A stretch of DNA of 64,000 bases from Paulinella micropora (taxonomy: Eukaryota; Cercozoa; Imbricatea; Euglyphida; Paulinellidae), in the NCBI GenBank assembly GCA_019918135.1, contig WBZZ01003147.1, positions 98,501 to 162,500 on the forward strand, in the 5' to 3' direction. The notes beneath the pieces were generated by a model, which worked only from the letters and a program-made list of their open reading frames with translations, was not told the origin of the DNA and did not search any database. The first letter of the stretch is position 1. Each line of letters opens with the position of its first letter. The translations under genes were made by a program, and so were the position numbers. Shown piece after piece: positions 8,109 to 19,635 of this stretch.

Positions 8109-11037
8109 TTATTTTTTAAGAGAAGACACGAAGCCGTAAGGGATACTATCATTTTCGTTGATAAACTCACGGCCGCACCATCTTGTTTGATTAACTACTT
8201 TTACTACATTCTTTTGGTGGTGTATGCTAAAGTGTTCAATATGTTGTTGTTTGCTGTTTCTGCTAGTATGTATTTTCTTCATTATAAAGTCTCTGGTATT
8301 AGTCAAACTTTCACCCTTATCCATTAATTCATAAGCGGTTGAATTTAATTTTTTCAAATCCAAACCTTTTCCTCTAAAGTGGAAATGAGTTTTACCTTTT
8401 TCTTCCCCTTTCTTTACATACTCCAACATATATAATTTTGGTGCTACCCATATTCCTCTTATTATTTTACAATCTGTTCCAAGGTCATCATCCATTCCGC
8501 CGATTGTTTTATCCCTAAATCTTTTAATCCGTTCAATGTTTCTTACATGGCTTTGAATGCTGTCTGTATCTGTATAATAATAATCTCTGTCGGGGTCGTT
8601 GCTTGGATTGGCTTCGGTCATATACTTATACATAATTCGTCTGCTGTATGCTAGGATAAATGCTCCGCAGTGAGTGGGCTTTGTAATTTTTTCTTCTTTC
8701 AATTTGTCATCCCTTGGAATACCAGAAATTAACCATAATTCACCATTAGCCTCTTCAAACTTTTCAATATCGGTTATCACATGTTTAGCCCAGAATTTCC
8801 AATACTCATGATTTTTTGTTATGAATTTGCTCACAGAATTAATCGGTCTTTGAATTGTCTTTCCGTATAAAGCATTCATAAATAACTTTGCTAATAAATA
8901 CTGCGGTGTGCCTTTTTTTGAATTTTGTTTTCGTTTAAATAACTCTAATATGTAATCTTTGAATACTGGTTTGGCTCCTCTGTATAATAGCCACGAATGA
9001 TTTTGACTTGGTATCCAAGTTCAATCATATCTTCAATATCAACAGAAGTAAGCCATTGGTCTTTCATATCTCTTAATTCCCACTTTAAACACCCTTTGCT
9101 ATCACGGAATGGCACTCGCGGGTGTAATAGATTTTTTGGAGATATGTAATCAACATTATATATTCCGAGTTTCCCTTTCATTTCACCTTCGCATTTCTTA
9201 ATTTCGCCCGTCATATAATTTTCAAGCATTGCCGTTGGATAAAGACTTACAACATCCGCATCAATAAGATAATCTTTAACCTCATCAAAGTCAATTTCGC
9301 CGTTTGTGTATTTTTGATATTGCTCTGATATAAATCTCCTCTTGCTTGAATAAGTCCTTGCTCCATATAATGCTTTTCTAAAATCCGCTTCTTGTTCTAA
9401 CTTTGGAAGTTGAATTATGTATTGTTTATCAATTTTCTTTTTCCAAAGGTTAAAGGTTAAAGAAGACGTAGACATAAACTCCGATAAGTTCGTTTTATGT
9501 TCTTCATATATCGGTTTATTTAGTGTTTCGTATAGTTCCTTCAATCCCATAACATCTTTTTCAAGATAATTCAAAACTTCAGCCTTCATTTCGTCTTTCA
9601 TCTCCTCCCATCGTTTCGCCTTATTATGTTCAAAGTCGCCCTTTAACACATTACACCCTAAACCCTCTAAGTTCTTTTTAAGGCTTCCTTCTGTGTGCTT
9701 ACCCATATCCCACCATTTCATATTTTTGTATTCTAATGAAATTATCGCCCCATTATTGATTAAGGGGGTTTCTTTTATCTTTCTTTTTATGAATTCTTTT
9801 TGAATAAAGTAGTGGTCAAATTTGCTCCCATTGAAGGCATTTATATGTAATTTTGCTTTTGGATTCTTTTTCTCCAATTCTTCGGCAAATTTAAAGATTT
9901 CATCTAATAATTTAGAAATAGAATCATCCCCAGCAAAATATTTAAATCCAATATCCCCTATCGTATAACCCGCAAGATACGGGGTATGGATTTCATCAGC
10001 ATTCCTGTAAGTTTCCAAGTCATAATGAAAAACCTCATTTTGATTATTATAACTCATCTCCTTAAAGGTTGTTAATAAACTTTCATAGCGGTCTTTTTGT
10101 TTCCTTAATTTAGCCGCCGCATAAGTCTGCCGCTTAATATTACACTTATGATTATTAAAATAAGTCTTAAAGCATTCCTCGCATCTCTTTTTATTCCTCT
10201 TTATAAAACCCATATAATGTCCCTTACTTAGATAGCAAAGCACATCCGCGGATAGTAAAGGGTCTTCATAGTTTTTGAATGTCTGTTTGGTTGACGCATC
10301 AGTCAATTCAAAATACTTACCTTCAATACAATATTTTTTTAAGATTTCATATCCTATTGAAAGTGGTATGTATGAATTATTTCAAGGTTGAATTCTTGTC
10401 TAATATCATTACATGCTTTTTTATTGAGTTTTGATTTACCTTTCAATATATCCTTAAAAACATAGAAGAAACAATTATTATCCTTACTCCTTGGATTAAT
10501 ATGAATTCCTTCATCTGTTTTATGTTTCTTATCACTTCCTGAGAGATTGCAACCACCTCCATCTTCTTGAATAATTTGAATAATCATACGTTGAATAATT
10601 CTATCATATCCATTCGCACTGGCTTCAAGATTTTGTTCGTTGTATAGATATATATCACAAAACAATTCATCAATGTCTTTTAACTTAACGGAATTGAAAG
10701 TTTTCCATCTATAAAACTTTTCATCATCAACATCCGTCATATAAGCAAACTTGACATGAAGGCTTGCTTCGTTTGTCAGACCTCTATTTTTAGCATCCTT
10801 AACTGCTCTCATAATCAATATTTCAATCGTATCCATATCATAGAAGTTAATGTCAAGGTCTTTAGAAGGGTATGTATATCCATTTATACCTCTGTTTTTT
10901 ATTGGTCTTAGTTATACAAGTTTTACCTCGCGCTTCTTCGCTTCTTGTGTCTTAGTTTCCCGCAAATGTGCTCTAGTCTTCAATAGTTCCCTCACATTTT
11001 CAGTTGGTCTTGGTGCTGATGGGAGGGGTGGTGGCAT
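8109..11037 (-). pseudogene. Protein-primed family B DNA polymerase (pPolB), broken by two frameshifts and one stop
   Basis: Replicative polymerase of the polinton/PLV type. Frame 8945-10306 carries the exonuclease motifs (DLE in FHYDLETY, NAFNGSKFDHYF, YLEKD) and polymerase motif A (DVVSLYP). Frame 8109-8879 carries motif B (NALYGKT), motif C (YTDTDS) and KLY. The N-terminal frame (10354-10836) has KDNNCFFYVF, resembling an OTU-type thiol protease start. One reading frame extends from 10836 up to an ATG at 11035-11037 but for a TAA at 10912-10914. Single-base shifts lie near 8966 and 10385, each cured by one more A. Full length would be about 976 codons, typical of the family. Probably a dead copy, or partly sequencing error. 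Confidence 0.85.
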
Positions 11038-11133
11038 ACTTTTTATATCAATGCGGTTATAAAAATTATAAAAAATAATAATAAATTATCTGTTATAAAT
11101 ATATATAATAATTTCTTATCTTTAAATAGAAAT

Positions 11134-11355
11134 TCATTTCATTGCCTCCTCCATTCTTTTCAACTTAAGTAATGCTTGCTTCACTTCATCTCTTTTTTTC
11201 TTTCTCCTTTCCGCTATTATTGCTTTATTTTGGTTGTAATACTCCATTGACTTTTGTCTATGTCTCTCTGGATCTTTTTGTATAAACTCTCTCGCCTTTC
11301 TCCGTAAGGCTTCCTTCTTCTCTTCTGGTGTTTTGTATATCGGTTTTCTACCCAT
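11134..11355 (-). CDS. Small basic helical protein
   Basis: A 73-residue, strongly charged protein (Lys/Arg/Glu). The segment PERHRQKSMEYYNQNKAIIAERRKKKR resembles the repeated tail of the GIY-YIG protein of PLV B (35737-36291), which has several NKEYIxQRxxxYR units. Such tails accompany phage and viral homing-type nucleases and probably bind DNA. Here it stands alone, so it may be a nuclease remnant or an independent DNA-binding peptide. Confidence 0.45.
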   Translation of the reverse strand: MGRKPIYKTPEEKKEALRRKAREFIQKDPERHRQKSMEYYNQNKAIIAERRKKKRDEVKQALLKLKRMEEAMK

Positions 11356-11415
11356 CTTTGTGTATATATAATAAAAAAATAATCTTTAATATATATTAAA
11401 TATTGTTTGTTTGTA

Positions 11416-11769
11416 TCAAGGTATAGTAATTTCAATTCCATAATGTTTTCCTGCCCCTCCTCCATAGATTGAATAATATACTTGTTTCCTTCCTTTAATC
11501 TTTAGAGTTTCTGCTACGTGCTTGCTGATATATCCGAGTTGCTTTCCGCTTTCTGTTTCAACCTTTATCGCATTTTTATCAAATTTGTTTTCTGGCTCGT
11601 GTTGAATAAAAACTTTTTCACTACTTTTTCGGAGATAAGAAATATTATCTTGTCTCCCATCAAATGAAACACCCACAACTCTCGTCGTTGTCATATTATA
11701 GAAACGTTTAGAAAAAGTTTCACAAAATCTGTTTTGCTCAAAGATTTTGAAAGTCTTTGTTATATACAT
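11416..11769 (-). CDS. HIRAN-domain protein
   Basis: A 117-residue protein. From about residue 30 it follows the HIRAN pattern: VVGVSFDGRQDNISYLR, then LxxEPENKFDKNAIKV and GKQLGYISKHVAETL. HIRAN domains bind DNA 3-prime ends and occur fused to SNF2 or Rad5-type repair ATPases or as stand-alone viral and phage proteins. An internal Met at about residue 26 (near 11694) could be the true start, since the first residues are not part of the domain. It lies between two other small DNA-binding-type genes and probably acts in replication or repair. Confidence 0.7.
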   Translation of the reverse strand: MYITKTFKIFEQNRFCETFSKRFYNMTTTRVVGVSFDGRQDNISYLRKSSEKVFIQHEPENKFDKNAIKVETESGKQLGYISKHVAETLKIKGRKQVYYSIYGGGAGKHYGIEITIP

Positions 11770-11795
11770 ATAAATAATATTTGTTTAAAATAAAA

Positions 11796-12253
11796 TTAAT
11801 TATTCGTTTTTTTATTTTCGTAATATCTTTCTATGTCGTCGTTTCTATATGCTATACGAATTACTTTACGACCGCCTAACATAATTTCTTCTTTCTCCGC
11901 AAAGAAGTCTCTATGAAATTGTGTTTTTTCGTGTGTGTATTTGCCATATATTCCTGTCGTTTTTCCACAAACACGTGTATATTTTTCTTTAATTTTTTCT
12001 CTTCTCCATTCTGACTTCTTTTGCTTCGCTAATTGGTTGTAATCCGTATTTTTATTATCTTCTTCGTATTTTGATAATACTTCCTTTTCGTAAAACTCCT
12101 TGCTTGCTTTTCTGCTTCTTCCTTTGACCTCTTTTTTCCAATGTAAATTATTTTTCTTTTTTGTTCGCCATTTTCTCTCCACCTTATAACAATTTCATTT
12201 TCTTGAATACATATTCCGCCTTTTGAAACTTTTCTGATTGTTCTCTCACTCAT
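11796..12253 (-). CDS. AP2-like DNA-binding protein, frameshifted
   Basis: The N-terminal frame (12029-12253) reads KGGICIQENEIVIRWREN...KRKIIYIGKKRSKEEAEKQA, resembling the AP2/integrase-type DNA-binding domain with its three strands and a helix. The C-terminal frame (11796-12182) continues with a basic helical region and a repeat-like GKYTHEKTQFHRDFF. The frames cross near 12090, where one more T in a TTTT run would join them. AP2 domains occur in viral homing endonucleases and transcription factors; no HNH motif is visible here. It is the outermost gene of the virus in this window. Confidence 0.5.
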
Positions 12254-12451
12254 TCTATATTATGACACTTATAATTCTTTAAATGATAAATAAAAATATG
12301 TCATATGTTTTCTTGTAGTGTGCTATATAAGGCTATTTGGTTGTTTTTGTTTCTTTGTATCTACTATCAATAGGAAGGCTTCAACAACCCAGACGAGGTC
12401 AAGAATTGATTAAATTCTTGCCGAGTTCTGGGTTATCATCTACTGGCGAGA

Positions 12452-13057
12452 TTGAGTAAGAAATTTGCGTTACTAGGGCCCATTTCCAATGACAAGCTAT
12501 TACAAGAGATTTTTACTGGCAAGATCACGGAAAAGACGAAAATAGAGGATTGGATAGAGCGTCAGGCACACAGATATGAGAAGCTAGCTCAACGTAACTT
12601 GGCATTCCCTGATCGGTTTAAGTGTGTCGCCACGTTGCAGTGGATTAGAGAAGCTAAACATTTAATGTTAGGAGATGTAGGCGGACCGTTATATTGGTCC
12701 AGAGCAGACGCCGCTGACGAACCTAATTACGATGAATTATGTGCTCGAATACAGGAGATGGCGCAGGCGGCCGAAGCAAGCCGACTGGGAAGAAGGACGG
12801 GTAACGCACCTCCTTCTCAAACCGTTTCTGTCTTTTTGGCGGGTGACAACAAGACGTGTTTTAATTGTAAGAAAGACAACCACGTGATAAGGAATTGCCG
12901 TGTGCGATGTCTTAGGCCCGACTGTGCTAATAAACAGACTCACACGGGGAGCGAATGTAAGGCCCGTGGCCCACCGAAGACCTACAATACCCCAAATCGT
13001 AGACAGCAACGATCGGCACAGCGGGGGAAACAAAAAACCCCTACCCAGGTGCAATAA
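12452..13057 (+). pseudogene. Copia gag with CCHC zinc knuckle
   Basis: A 201-codon frame with no ATG at its start. A helical capsid-like region is followed at about 142-160 by CFNCKKDNHVIRNC, a CCHC-type knuckle, and a second Cys cluster (CLRPDCANKQTHTGSEC). It binds retrotransposon RNA and forms the particle. The tail is basic and Gln/Arg-rich. The lack of a clear start and the frame changes after 13057 mark it as decayed. Confidence 0.65.
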
Positions 13058-14121
13058 TAATATGAAATCTAACAATTCGTGTGACCCGCAAGACAAGAGT
13101 GGTTGTGAACAAGCCTGCTGCGTTCGTGGCGAAGCCGACGCTAGGTAAGTTTGAGGAGATCGATGACGCATGGGCCGTTCTGTCAGTGGAGGCAATGATG
13201 AACGAGAAGCCCGAGTATGGCAAATTGCGGTGGAGGAGCTTACAGGCTGCCTCCTGAACCCATAATTTTAAGGTCTTCAATCCTCTTTCTTGTAATTCAA
13301 CTTATGAGATCGCGCCGTGTCAGACGACGGACGTCGACAAGCAAGAAGGGACGAAGGAGACACCGGTACCCCAGCCGCCAGCGAAGAAGAGCAAGGTGGA
13401 AGAGCTGCCCAAACTCAAAAGCTGCGCTCACATGGAAATCAACGGTACGTGTGCGTTTTACGACTGCCCTCTTGTACTGCGAGATTATTTAGATGCAAGC
13501 ACACCGGCGGACAAAAGTGGGGCAAAGAAGGGTGAGGCTGAACCACCTAAGGAATGTGAACACACTGAAACTTGGTTCGAGTAGTGGCCGTTAGGTCTGG
13601 CGAGAGAGCTCACATGCATGAGTCGCGAGCCGACGTTCAATGACGTGTCGGAGAAGTACACCAAGCAAGTTGTCGACAAGGATGTGTCTGAGCAAATGAT
13701 AGTACGGCCTGACCTGCACAATTCCACAACTTTATAAACACTACCTCACAAGATTGGTCTGGTCATAAGGCGACCAACTGCAACACAGCTTATATTCAGG
13801 GGAAGGTCAATTGGGTGACCGAGGTATGGAAGAAGCGATGGACGGCCGGAGCGGAGGAATGATGATGCTGGCCACCGAGAACGACGAGGCCAGGGTACCC
13901 TCCGACCCTGAAGACGATGATCTCACATTGACATTACCTATTAGGTTGACAACTGGTTTTGTGAGCACCACAACAACAGGTGCGACTAGGGACACAACGA
14001 CAGTTGACGAAGGGAGTAATAGCGCTGAAAGAAAACAGAATAGTGCGAGCGGGGGGAGCAGAAAGGGGACGAAGGAAGGGAGGAGGAAAGATTAACTGCA
14101 TACGGAGTAATAGGACCACAT

Positions 14122-14964
14122 ATGGACTTTGAGTCGTTTAGTGATTTGCGACCGGTGGAGATAGCATGGGAATCACTTACGAGAGAACAGAAGATAGACG
14201 AGAACGATTTCAGAACAAAACTCAAGATGTGGGCTTTCGCAGAAAAGCTCTATAGGAGGTTGGATGATTCACACTGGTTCCCAGTGCCACCGAAACATTG
14301 GCCTCCTACATGGAGGGCGGATGCACCACTTAACTATGTTGTCCCCAGCGAGGAGCCCTGGTACTGATCTAAATTGGTTAGGGATAGTGTGTCTTTGTTG
14401 GCATTGCTACCACACTTTGCCGAACCACGGTTGGCGGTGAGTGAGGGAAAAGTGGAGGTGAGAAGACCGATAGGGAATGTTAGAATTAGGCCAGATAAAC
14501 GTTTAGGTGTTAAATATGAATTAAAAGGACTAACTGGCAACCATTGGTTGACGACAAGCACACTATCGCACCCCACGACACCCGATGGTCCATGGTATTG
14601 GTATATGGATGCACATTTTTGCTACAACAATGCTACTATAATGGAGGTGGGATATTGGAGTCTTAGGCTGGGATTCAACATCTACCCAGCGAACTGGCAG
14701 GCTATGGTAGGGTTTTGTAAGCAGTGTGTGGGCTACCAACCACCAGGTATTTACCCCGCCGATATGCCGCACTCACGACCTCTACCCCCACGCACATGTA
14801 AATATTGTGATGAAGAAGAGAAATTGACTAAGCCTATGTTCAGGTGTAGAGGCTGCAACTGGGTATTCTATTATTGCAAGAAGCATCATCGAGCCGACTG
14901 GAAGGTACACAAGGATTTCTGCAAATATGCGCAGAGCCCAGAGTTGCGTCGACTGACGGATTAG
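14122..14964 (+). pseudogene. MYND-finger region of copia element, one in-frame stop
   Basis: One reading frame runs from 14122 to 14964 with a single TGA at 14365-14367. The last 50 residues form a MYND-type zinc finger: CKYC, a spacer, CRGC, YYCKK, then HH, DW, H and C with the family spacing. MYND fingers bind proline-rich partners and are not a normal copia domain. The region lies between gag and protease, so it may be an acquired domain of this lineage. The preceding sequence (PPKHWPPTW...) is unrecognised. Confidence 0.6.
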
Positions 14965-14970
14965 GTACAA

Positions 14971-15474
14971 ATGGAATTCTTACCTCCGTGGGGTATAGGT
15001 TCGGTACGGTTTGACTACGCGCTTTTTGCGTATCATAGAATGATTAGGTATGAGATTGTGCGGGATAGTCCGGAGGGGGCACGTTACCAACTACCATCTA
15101 GGTACAACACCTACATTCTCGCAACCATCTACAAAAAACTCTCTTGCTTTCCTACTTATAGGGTAAGGAGCGAGCCCATATTGGTGCACGTGCAAGCTTC
15201 AGCTGCAGTAAGGCCATCTGATTTCCAAGAGTCAAGGATGCATGCCAGCTTCACAGCTACATTAGTGGACACGACGGTGGGTGTGAGTGGCGAGGGAGAC
15301 GAAGGACAGACAGCGATAGCACTCAGCGTGACATCGACACAGATAGTGCCCACAATAATAGATTCAGGTTGCAATAGAACGCTGATCCACACATCTATGC
15401 CGATGAAGGATGTGTATGTGGGCGAACCAGTTAATCTGGCTGGGATAACGGAACACACAATTAGGGTATCATAA
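14971..15474 (+). pseudogene. Copia aspartic protease region
   Basis: Near the end of this 167-codon frame lies PTIIDSGCNRTLIHTSM, matching the retropepsin active-site pattern hydrophobic-DSG-hydrophobic. The enzyme would cut the Gag-Pol polyprotein. The upstream part is unassigned. The frame stops directly afterwards, and the next open stretch (15492-15803) is in another frame. Confidence 0.55.
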
Positions 15475-15799
15475 AAGCGACAATCCCGATAGTGACGACA
15501 GGACAAAAGCAGGGCATTATGACGATAGACGATGCGCTAGTGTCTAACAAAACACCTTACTCGCTACTCTCACCAGGAGTCATGGATCATGGGCATGGCT
15601 TTGCTACAGTTCTGCAAAACAATCAGTCTTTTATATTACGTGAGCCACTGCATATAGCAGAGGACAAAATAGTTTGTAGGGGGCGGATGATGCCAAACAG
15701 GCTATATAGGTTAGACACAAGCACAGATGTAGCATTAGATCCCAATGTGCGGTTTGATCCACATACGGATGCAAAGCACAGGCGATGGCTAATTTTTCC

Positions 15800-16807
15800 T
15801 TAAAACCCCAAACGACTAGAAAACCCATCGCTGCTTTAGAATTACACAGGATGTTAGGCCACGCGGGTGTTAAGGCAATAGAGCAATGGACAGTGACAAA
15901 TGACAGTACAATGGCGGGAAAAGGCTGGAGAGAGAAGTTGCCACATGCTTGTGCCTGATGCCAACACACAAAGATTACTCGCCTGCCTGTCTACAAAGAC
16001 AAAGACAACCCTCAGATAGACTCAGACTTTGAGGTAGGTGAGAGTTTGAGCATGGACATTAGAGGACCTTGGCCAGTGAAGTCGTTGAGTGTGAATAAGT
16101 ATAAACTAGTCATAAAGGACGGCATGGGGCAGTTTGGTTTCAACAATTTCTCGCCAACAAGAGAGGAGAACATTTACCTACCGTCCATAGCAAAGGTGGT
16201 TGCGTTTTTCGCCACACAGACAGGCAGAACGGTCAAACAATTACGGTGTGATGGTGAGTTTGCAACAAACAATATAGTTGAGTTTTGCAGCGTTAATGGG
16301 ATAATACTAAAGCCTACACCCAGAGATGAACCAAGGACCAACCCCATAGCTGAGAGAGAACACAGAACTGCAGGCACACGATCTACTGCAATGAGCATTG
16401 ACGCACATTTACCTCCTTCTTTCTGGCAGGAGATGGAACACGCAGAGTGGGCGATTAGGATGATAACGCCTATGACGAGATGCAAATACAAAGGAAAATC
16501 TCCTTATGATGTCACTCTAAATAGACCACCCAATGGCTTTCTACAATCCATAGGTTGCTTTGCGTGGGTGAGAGCCTGGAACCCCAGGAAGGGACTGTCG
16601 ATAGCAACGCCAGGAGTGTTGGTTGGGTACAATTTGTTTAGGCGTTTGTACAGAGTTTATTCGAAAAATGAAGGCAAGATAGTGGAGCAACGTAATTTTC
16701 GCTTCAATGCAATGGTCAGGGGATATACAGCGAACGTAGAGGAATACCCATGGGGGGGGAGACGACGAACAGCAAGCAGTTGCTCAGAAAGACGTTGGAA
16801 CCCTTGA
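15800..16807 (+). pseudogene. Copia pre-integrase zinc region and integrase
   Basis: LHRMLGHAGVKAIEQW followed by CxxC gives the GAG-pre-integrase HHCC zinc region, interrupted by a TGA near 15957. The long frame from 16046 is the rve core: DIRGPWP, then QLRCDGEF, then NPIAEREHRT, supplying D, D and E of the catalytic triad. The C-terminal part has NRPPNGFLQSIGCFAWVR and GVLVGYN, typical of copia integrases. It catalyses strand transfer of the cDNA. Confidence 0.75.
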
Positions 16808-16869
16808 CTAGGAAAAAGCAACAAATTTACCGGGTGAAACGGAAAATTTCGCAAGGGACGACAGTTCGA

Positions 16870-17075
16870 CAGAGACAATCAGCCTAAACTTCGCCTCCTG
16901 CAACCGCGGTACTAAATTGTCGCCTGTTCTTATGGGCTTTATCTTCTCTCTGTCTGCCTCAGCCCACGTCGACCATTCCAAGCATCCTGCGTCATACAAT
17001 CCCTCTATCTAAGTCTTTCTCGCCTTAGCTACCTCAGGCATCTGCCTTAGAATTTTCTCCTGTTTCCGCAATAGT
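16870..17075 (-). pseudogene. Inverted fragment of copia reverse transcriptase
   Basis: On the minus strand, within an otherwise plus-strand element, a frame reads EWSTWAEADREKIKPIRTGDNLVP, the conserved start of a copia reverse transcriptase. A segment of about 200 bases is therefore inverted, and the sequence between it and the RT tail, including the YVDD motif, is deleted. Confidence 0.55.
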
Positions 17076-17977
17076 TGTATGAAGGACAGGGATATGTGGA
17101 AGTTTTCTGCGGTATTCAATTTGAGAGGTACGAAAATGGTTTGTTACTACACCAAAAGGCGTACATAGACGGTTTACTACAGGATCGTGGGTTTGCTAAC
17201 GCGAAGCCTGCGACGACGCCGTGTACTGATCAGGAACCTCAACCGGCTGACGCTGCATCTACGTTGAGGCAATGGCCACTGGGGAAGCTCGCAGGGGAAT
17301 TAATATGGCCTATGTCACAGACGCAGCCTCAACTTGCTTACGCGGTGAACAGGTTATGTATTTACATGCAGCGTGAGCCGGATATCGCATACGGGATGAT
17401 CATCAGGATTTATCTGTCATTAAGGGACCAGCGATGGATATTCTTTCCGTCCAATGTAGATTGGAGGACGATTCCTTTGCAAACGTACGCAGATGCGGAT
17501 TTAGGTAAATGTAAGTTTACTAGACGATCTCGTTCAGGGAAGTTGCAGTACATTACCGGTCCGGTGTTCTGATCATCGCAAAGGCAATCTACGGTTGAAT
17601 TGTCAATTCAAGAGTCGGAAACCATCGCGATGTCGGCGGCAGCGAGAAACACGGTGGCGATTCAGAATTTTTGTAACGAATTAGGGATACCCATCCCACA
17701 ACCGTCGACGGTGTATGGTGATAATCAGGGGTCAATACTGACTACAACCAATGGGTTTGGTAGTCTGAGGTCGAGGCATTTGTCGTTAAGGCATCACTAC
17801 ATTGTTGAGCTCGAGCGAACTGGAAGAATTACAAGTCGAAAGATCAGGACTGCTGAAAATCTAGCTGACGTTTTCACAAAGGCGCTCCCAGCTCCGCAGT
17901 ATTTGAAACTGATTGATCAATTCACTGTCAGATTGTCGGATTATTTGCGTGAAAGCGATGATTCAACTAGTAAGTGA
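17075..17977 (+). pseudogene. Copia RT tail and RNase H
   Basis: Frame 17075-17572 starts in the RT connection (FCGIQFERYENGLLLHQKAYI, then PLGKLAGELIWPMSQTQPQLAYAVN). Frame 17600-17977 holds the RNase H end: QESETIAMSAAARN, YGDNQGSI, RSRHLSLRHHYI and TAENLADVFTKALP. The two are separated by a TGA near 17571 and a shift in frame. The RT palm is missing, so the element is not autonomous. Confidence 0.75.
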
Positions 17978-18859
17978 ATTTGAGTTCTATTTGCTGATTT
18001 GATTGAAGTCTTGATACTTATTTTAACTATGCGTGTGGAGTTACATCTTGAAGCGGTTAATGTGACGGATTATTTTTCTACGTGTAATTAATACAATTTT
18101 TACTTCCCAACAATTACTGGATAGGGTCACACCATTAATTGGAGTTAAGGTATAGTATCATGAAAGCTCTTGAATTCTCTCGAGTGGCGTTATTGGAATA
18201 TACATTAAGCTATTCTGCGAGTGCTCTATATGAGACGTGATCGTTTCCGCCCTAGCGGGGCTGACTTACTGAGTTGGGGGGAGTGTAGGACCGTAATTCC
18301 CGTAATATTCCGTTCCTAATTTTCCGGTAGCAATTGAACTCAGAAATGCAGCATTCTTACCTTTTTAGCTAGACTAAGTTAATTACCAATTTTAATAATC
18401 CTGATTAATGCAGAATATAATCGTAAATATTTGCTTTAACCACAATAATATTGCAAATTTGCAGTCACATACACACAACCGCACCGATCTATCTTTTATC
18501 TAGAACAGTGACCATGATTCACTCTATTACAGCCATACCATAGTCACATCATCAGTCATAAATTGAGTTTCTATAAATTCTAGAACACGAAATCACATGT
18601 CTTTCACAATATTGAATATATACCATTAGTTATTATTTTCATTAAAGTATGTTTATTGAAACTAGAAAGTTCATTGAGTTATAGCTGTATTTATATAGAT
18701 TTAATAAGGATGGATTAGTCTGGTCCGGAATTAAAAATTTTCTCATTTATAAAATATGTTTCTGTTTGTTATCATCTAGATTTTTGTCAGCTATCGTGCT
18801 GCGGGTACTTTGGATTACTTCTTCAATTGACTTCAGTGTTCATATCGTTGACTTTTCAA
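17978..18859. repeat. Copia 3-prime non-coding region and probable LTR
   Basis: A non-coding AT-rich stretch follows RNase H. GGGGGGAG at 18275-18283 fits a polypurine tract, and TGTAGGACCG from 18284 fits an LTR start. The LTR end cannot be fixed because no second copy is in the window. No other feature is seen. Confidence 0.45.
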
Positions 18860-19591
18860 GTTGTAGACGATTCAACTGATTTTCTCCCTGAATGCAAGAA
18901 ATGTGGAGATCTGGTAACACATGCATAACTAGCATAAGTCATTTACTTTTTATGTTCCTATCATTATTAATATACTTCCAACAATCATTACATTACCTTG
19001 CATACTCACATAGGTAGCAAGAAATGATTTTGAGGACCACATACTCCTAACGTGTGCATACAAGATTGATATCACACATACTGGCAACTCACGCACTTGC
19101 AAGAAAACATCATCCGCTGGAGCTTCTTTTGTATTTTTTCAGCCGCTTCTACCAGCTCAACCCCAGCTCCGTACAAGTGTAAATGTGGCAAGACATTTAA
19201 ATCAACACAAGGCTTTGGGAACCACACTAACAGCTGCAAGTCTGAACCCAACAAACACAAAGTGCCTCTGTTTGGAAAACCCAAACCGCTACCTCACCTT
19301 GACAAACAAGCTCACATGATGTATCCCATAATGCCAACGTCGTTGAAACACTGTCTACTTGGTCGGTGGCAGCTCGGAATAGTATGAAAGACTCTGAAGT
19401 TCGAGCCTGCTTGATCAGCGTTGGTCTACCGGCTGAGCTACCTTTGGAAACAGGTTGGTGAATTTAAGTAATTTATCTATCTATCTATCTATCCATCCAT
19501 CTATCTATCTATCTATCTATCTATCTATATATCTATCTATCTACTATCTACCTACCTACCTATCTATCTACCTATCTATCTATCTATCTAC

Positions 19592-19635
<44 letters not shown>

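Larger units (their letters stand above)
1..12253. mobile_element. Endogenous polinton-like virus A (partial)
   Basis: An AT-rich block with a complete PLV morphogenesis set in one direction (packaging ATPase, adenain-like protease, minor and major capsid proteins, fibre) and a protein-primed DNA polymerase plus small accessory genes in the other. The left end lies outside the window and no integrase is seen. The right end is near 12253, where the last viral frame starts and copia-like sequence follows. Several genes carry frameshifts or stops, which suggests a decaying integrated copy or an unpolished assembly. Assignment rests on motifs and gene order, not on a database search. Confidence 0.85.
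12400..18900 (+). mobile_element. Degenerate Ty1/copia LTR retrotransposon
   Basis: Domains occur in copia order: gag with CCHC knuckle, aspartic protease, pre-integrase and integrase, reverse transcriptase remnant, RNase H. Frames are broken many times and the catalytic RT core is missing. A purine tract at 18275-18283 is followed by TGTAGG, the likely start of the 3-prime LTR. No matching LTR is seen upstream of gag, so the 5-prime end is truncated or diverged. Both boundaries are approximate. Confidence 0.8.

Noticed and set aside
12254-12451. A 5-prime LTR of the copia element
   Set aside because: No similarity to the sequence after the polypurine tract at 18284 could be found by eye.
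19411-19450. A tRNA gene on the minus strand
   Set aside because: A and B boxes are recognisable but D and anticodon stems do not pair, so it was only listed as a remnant.
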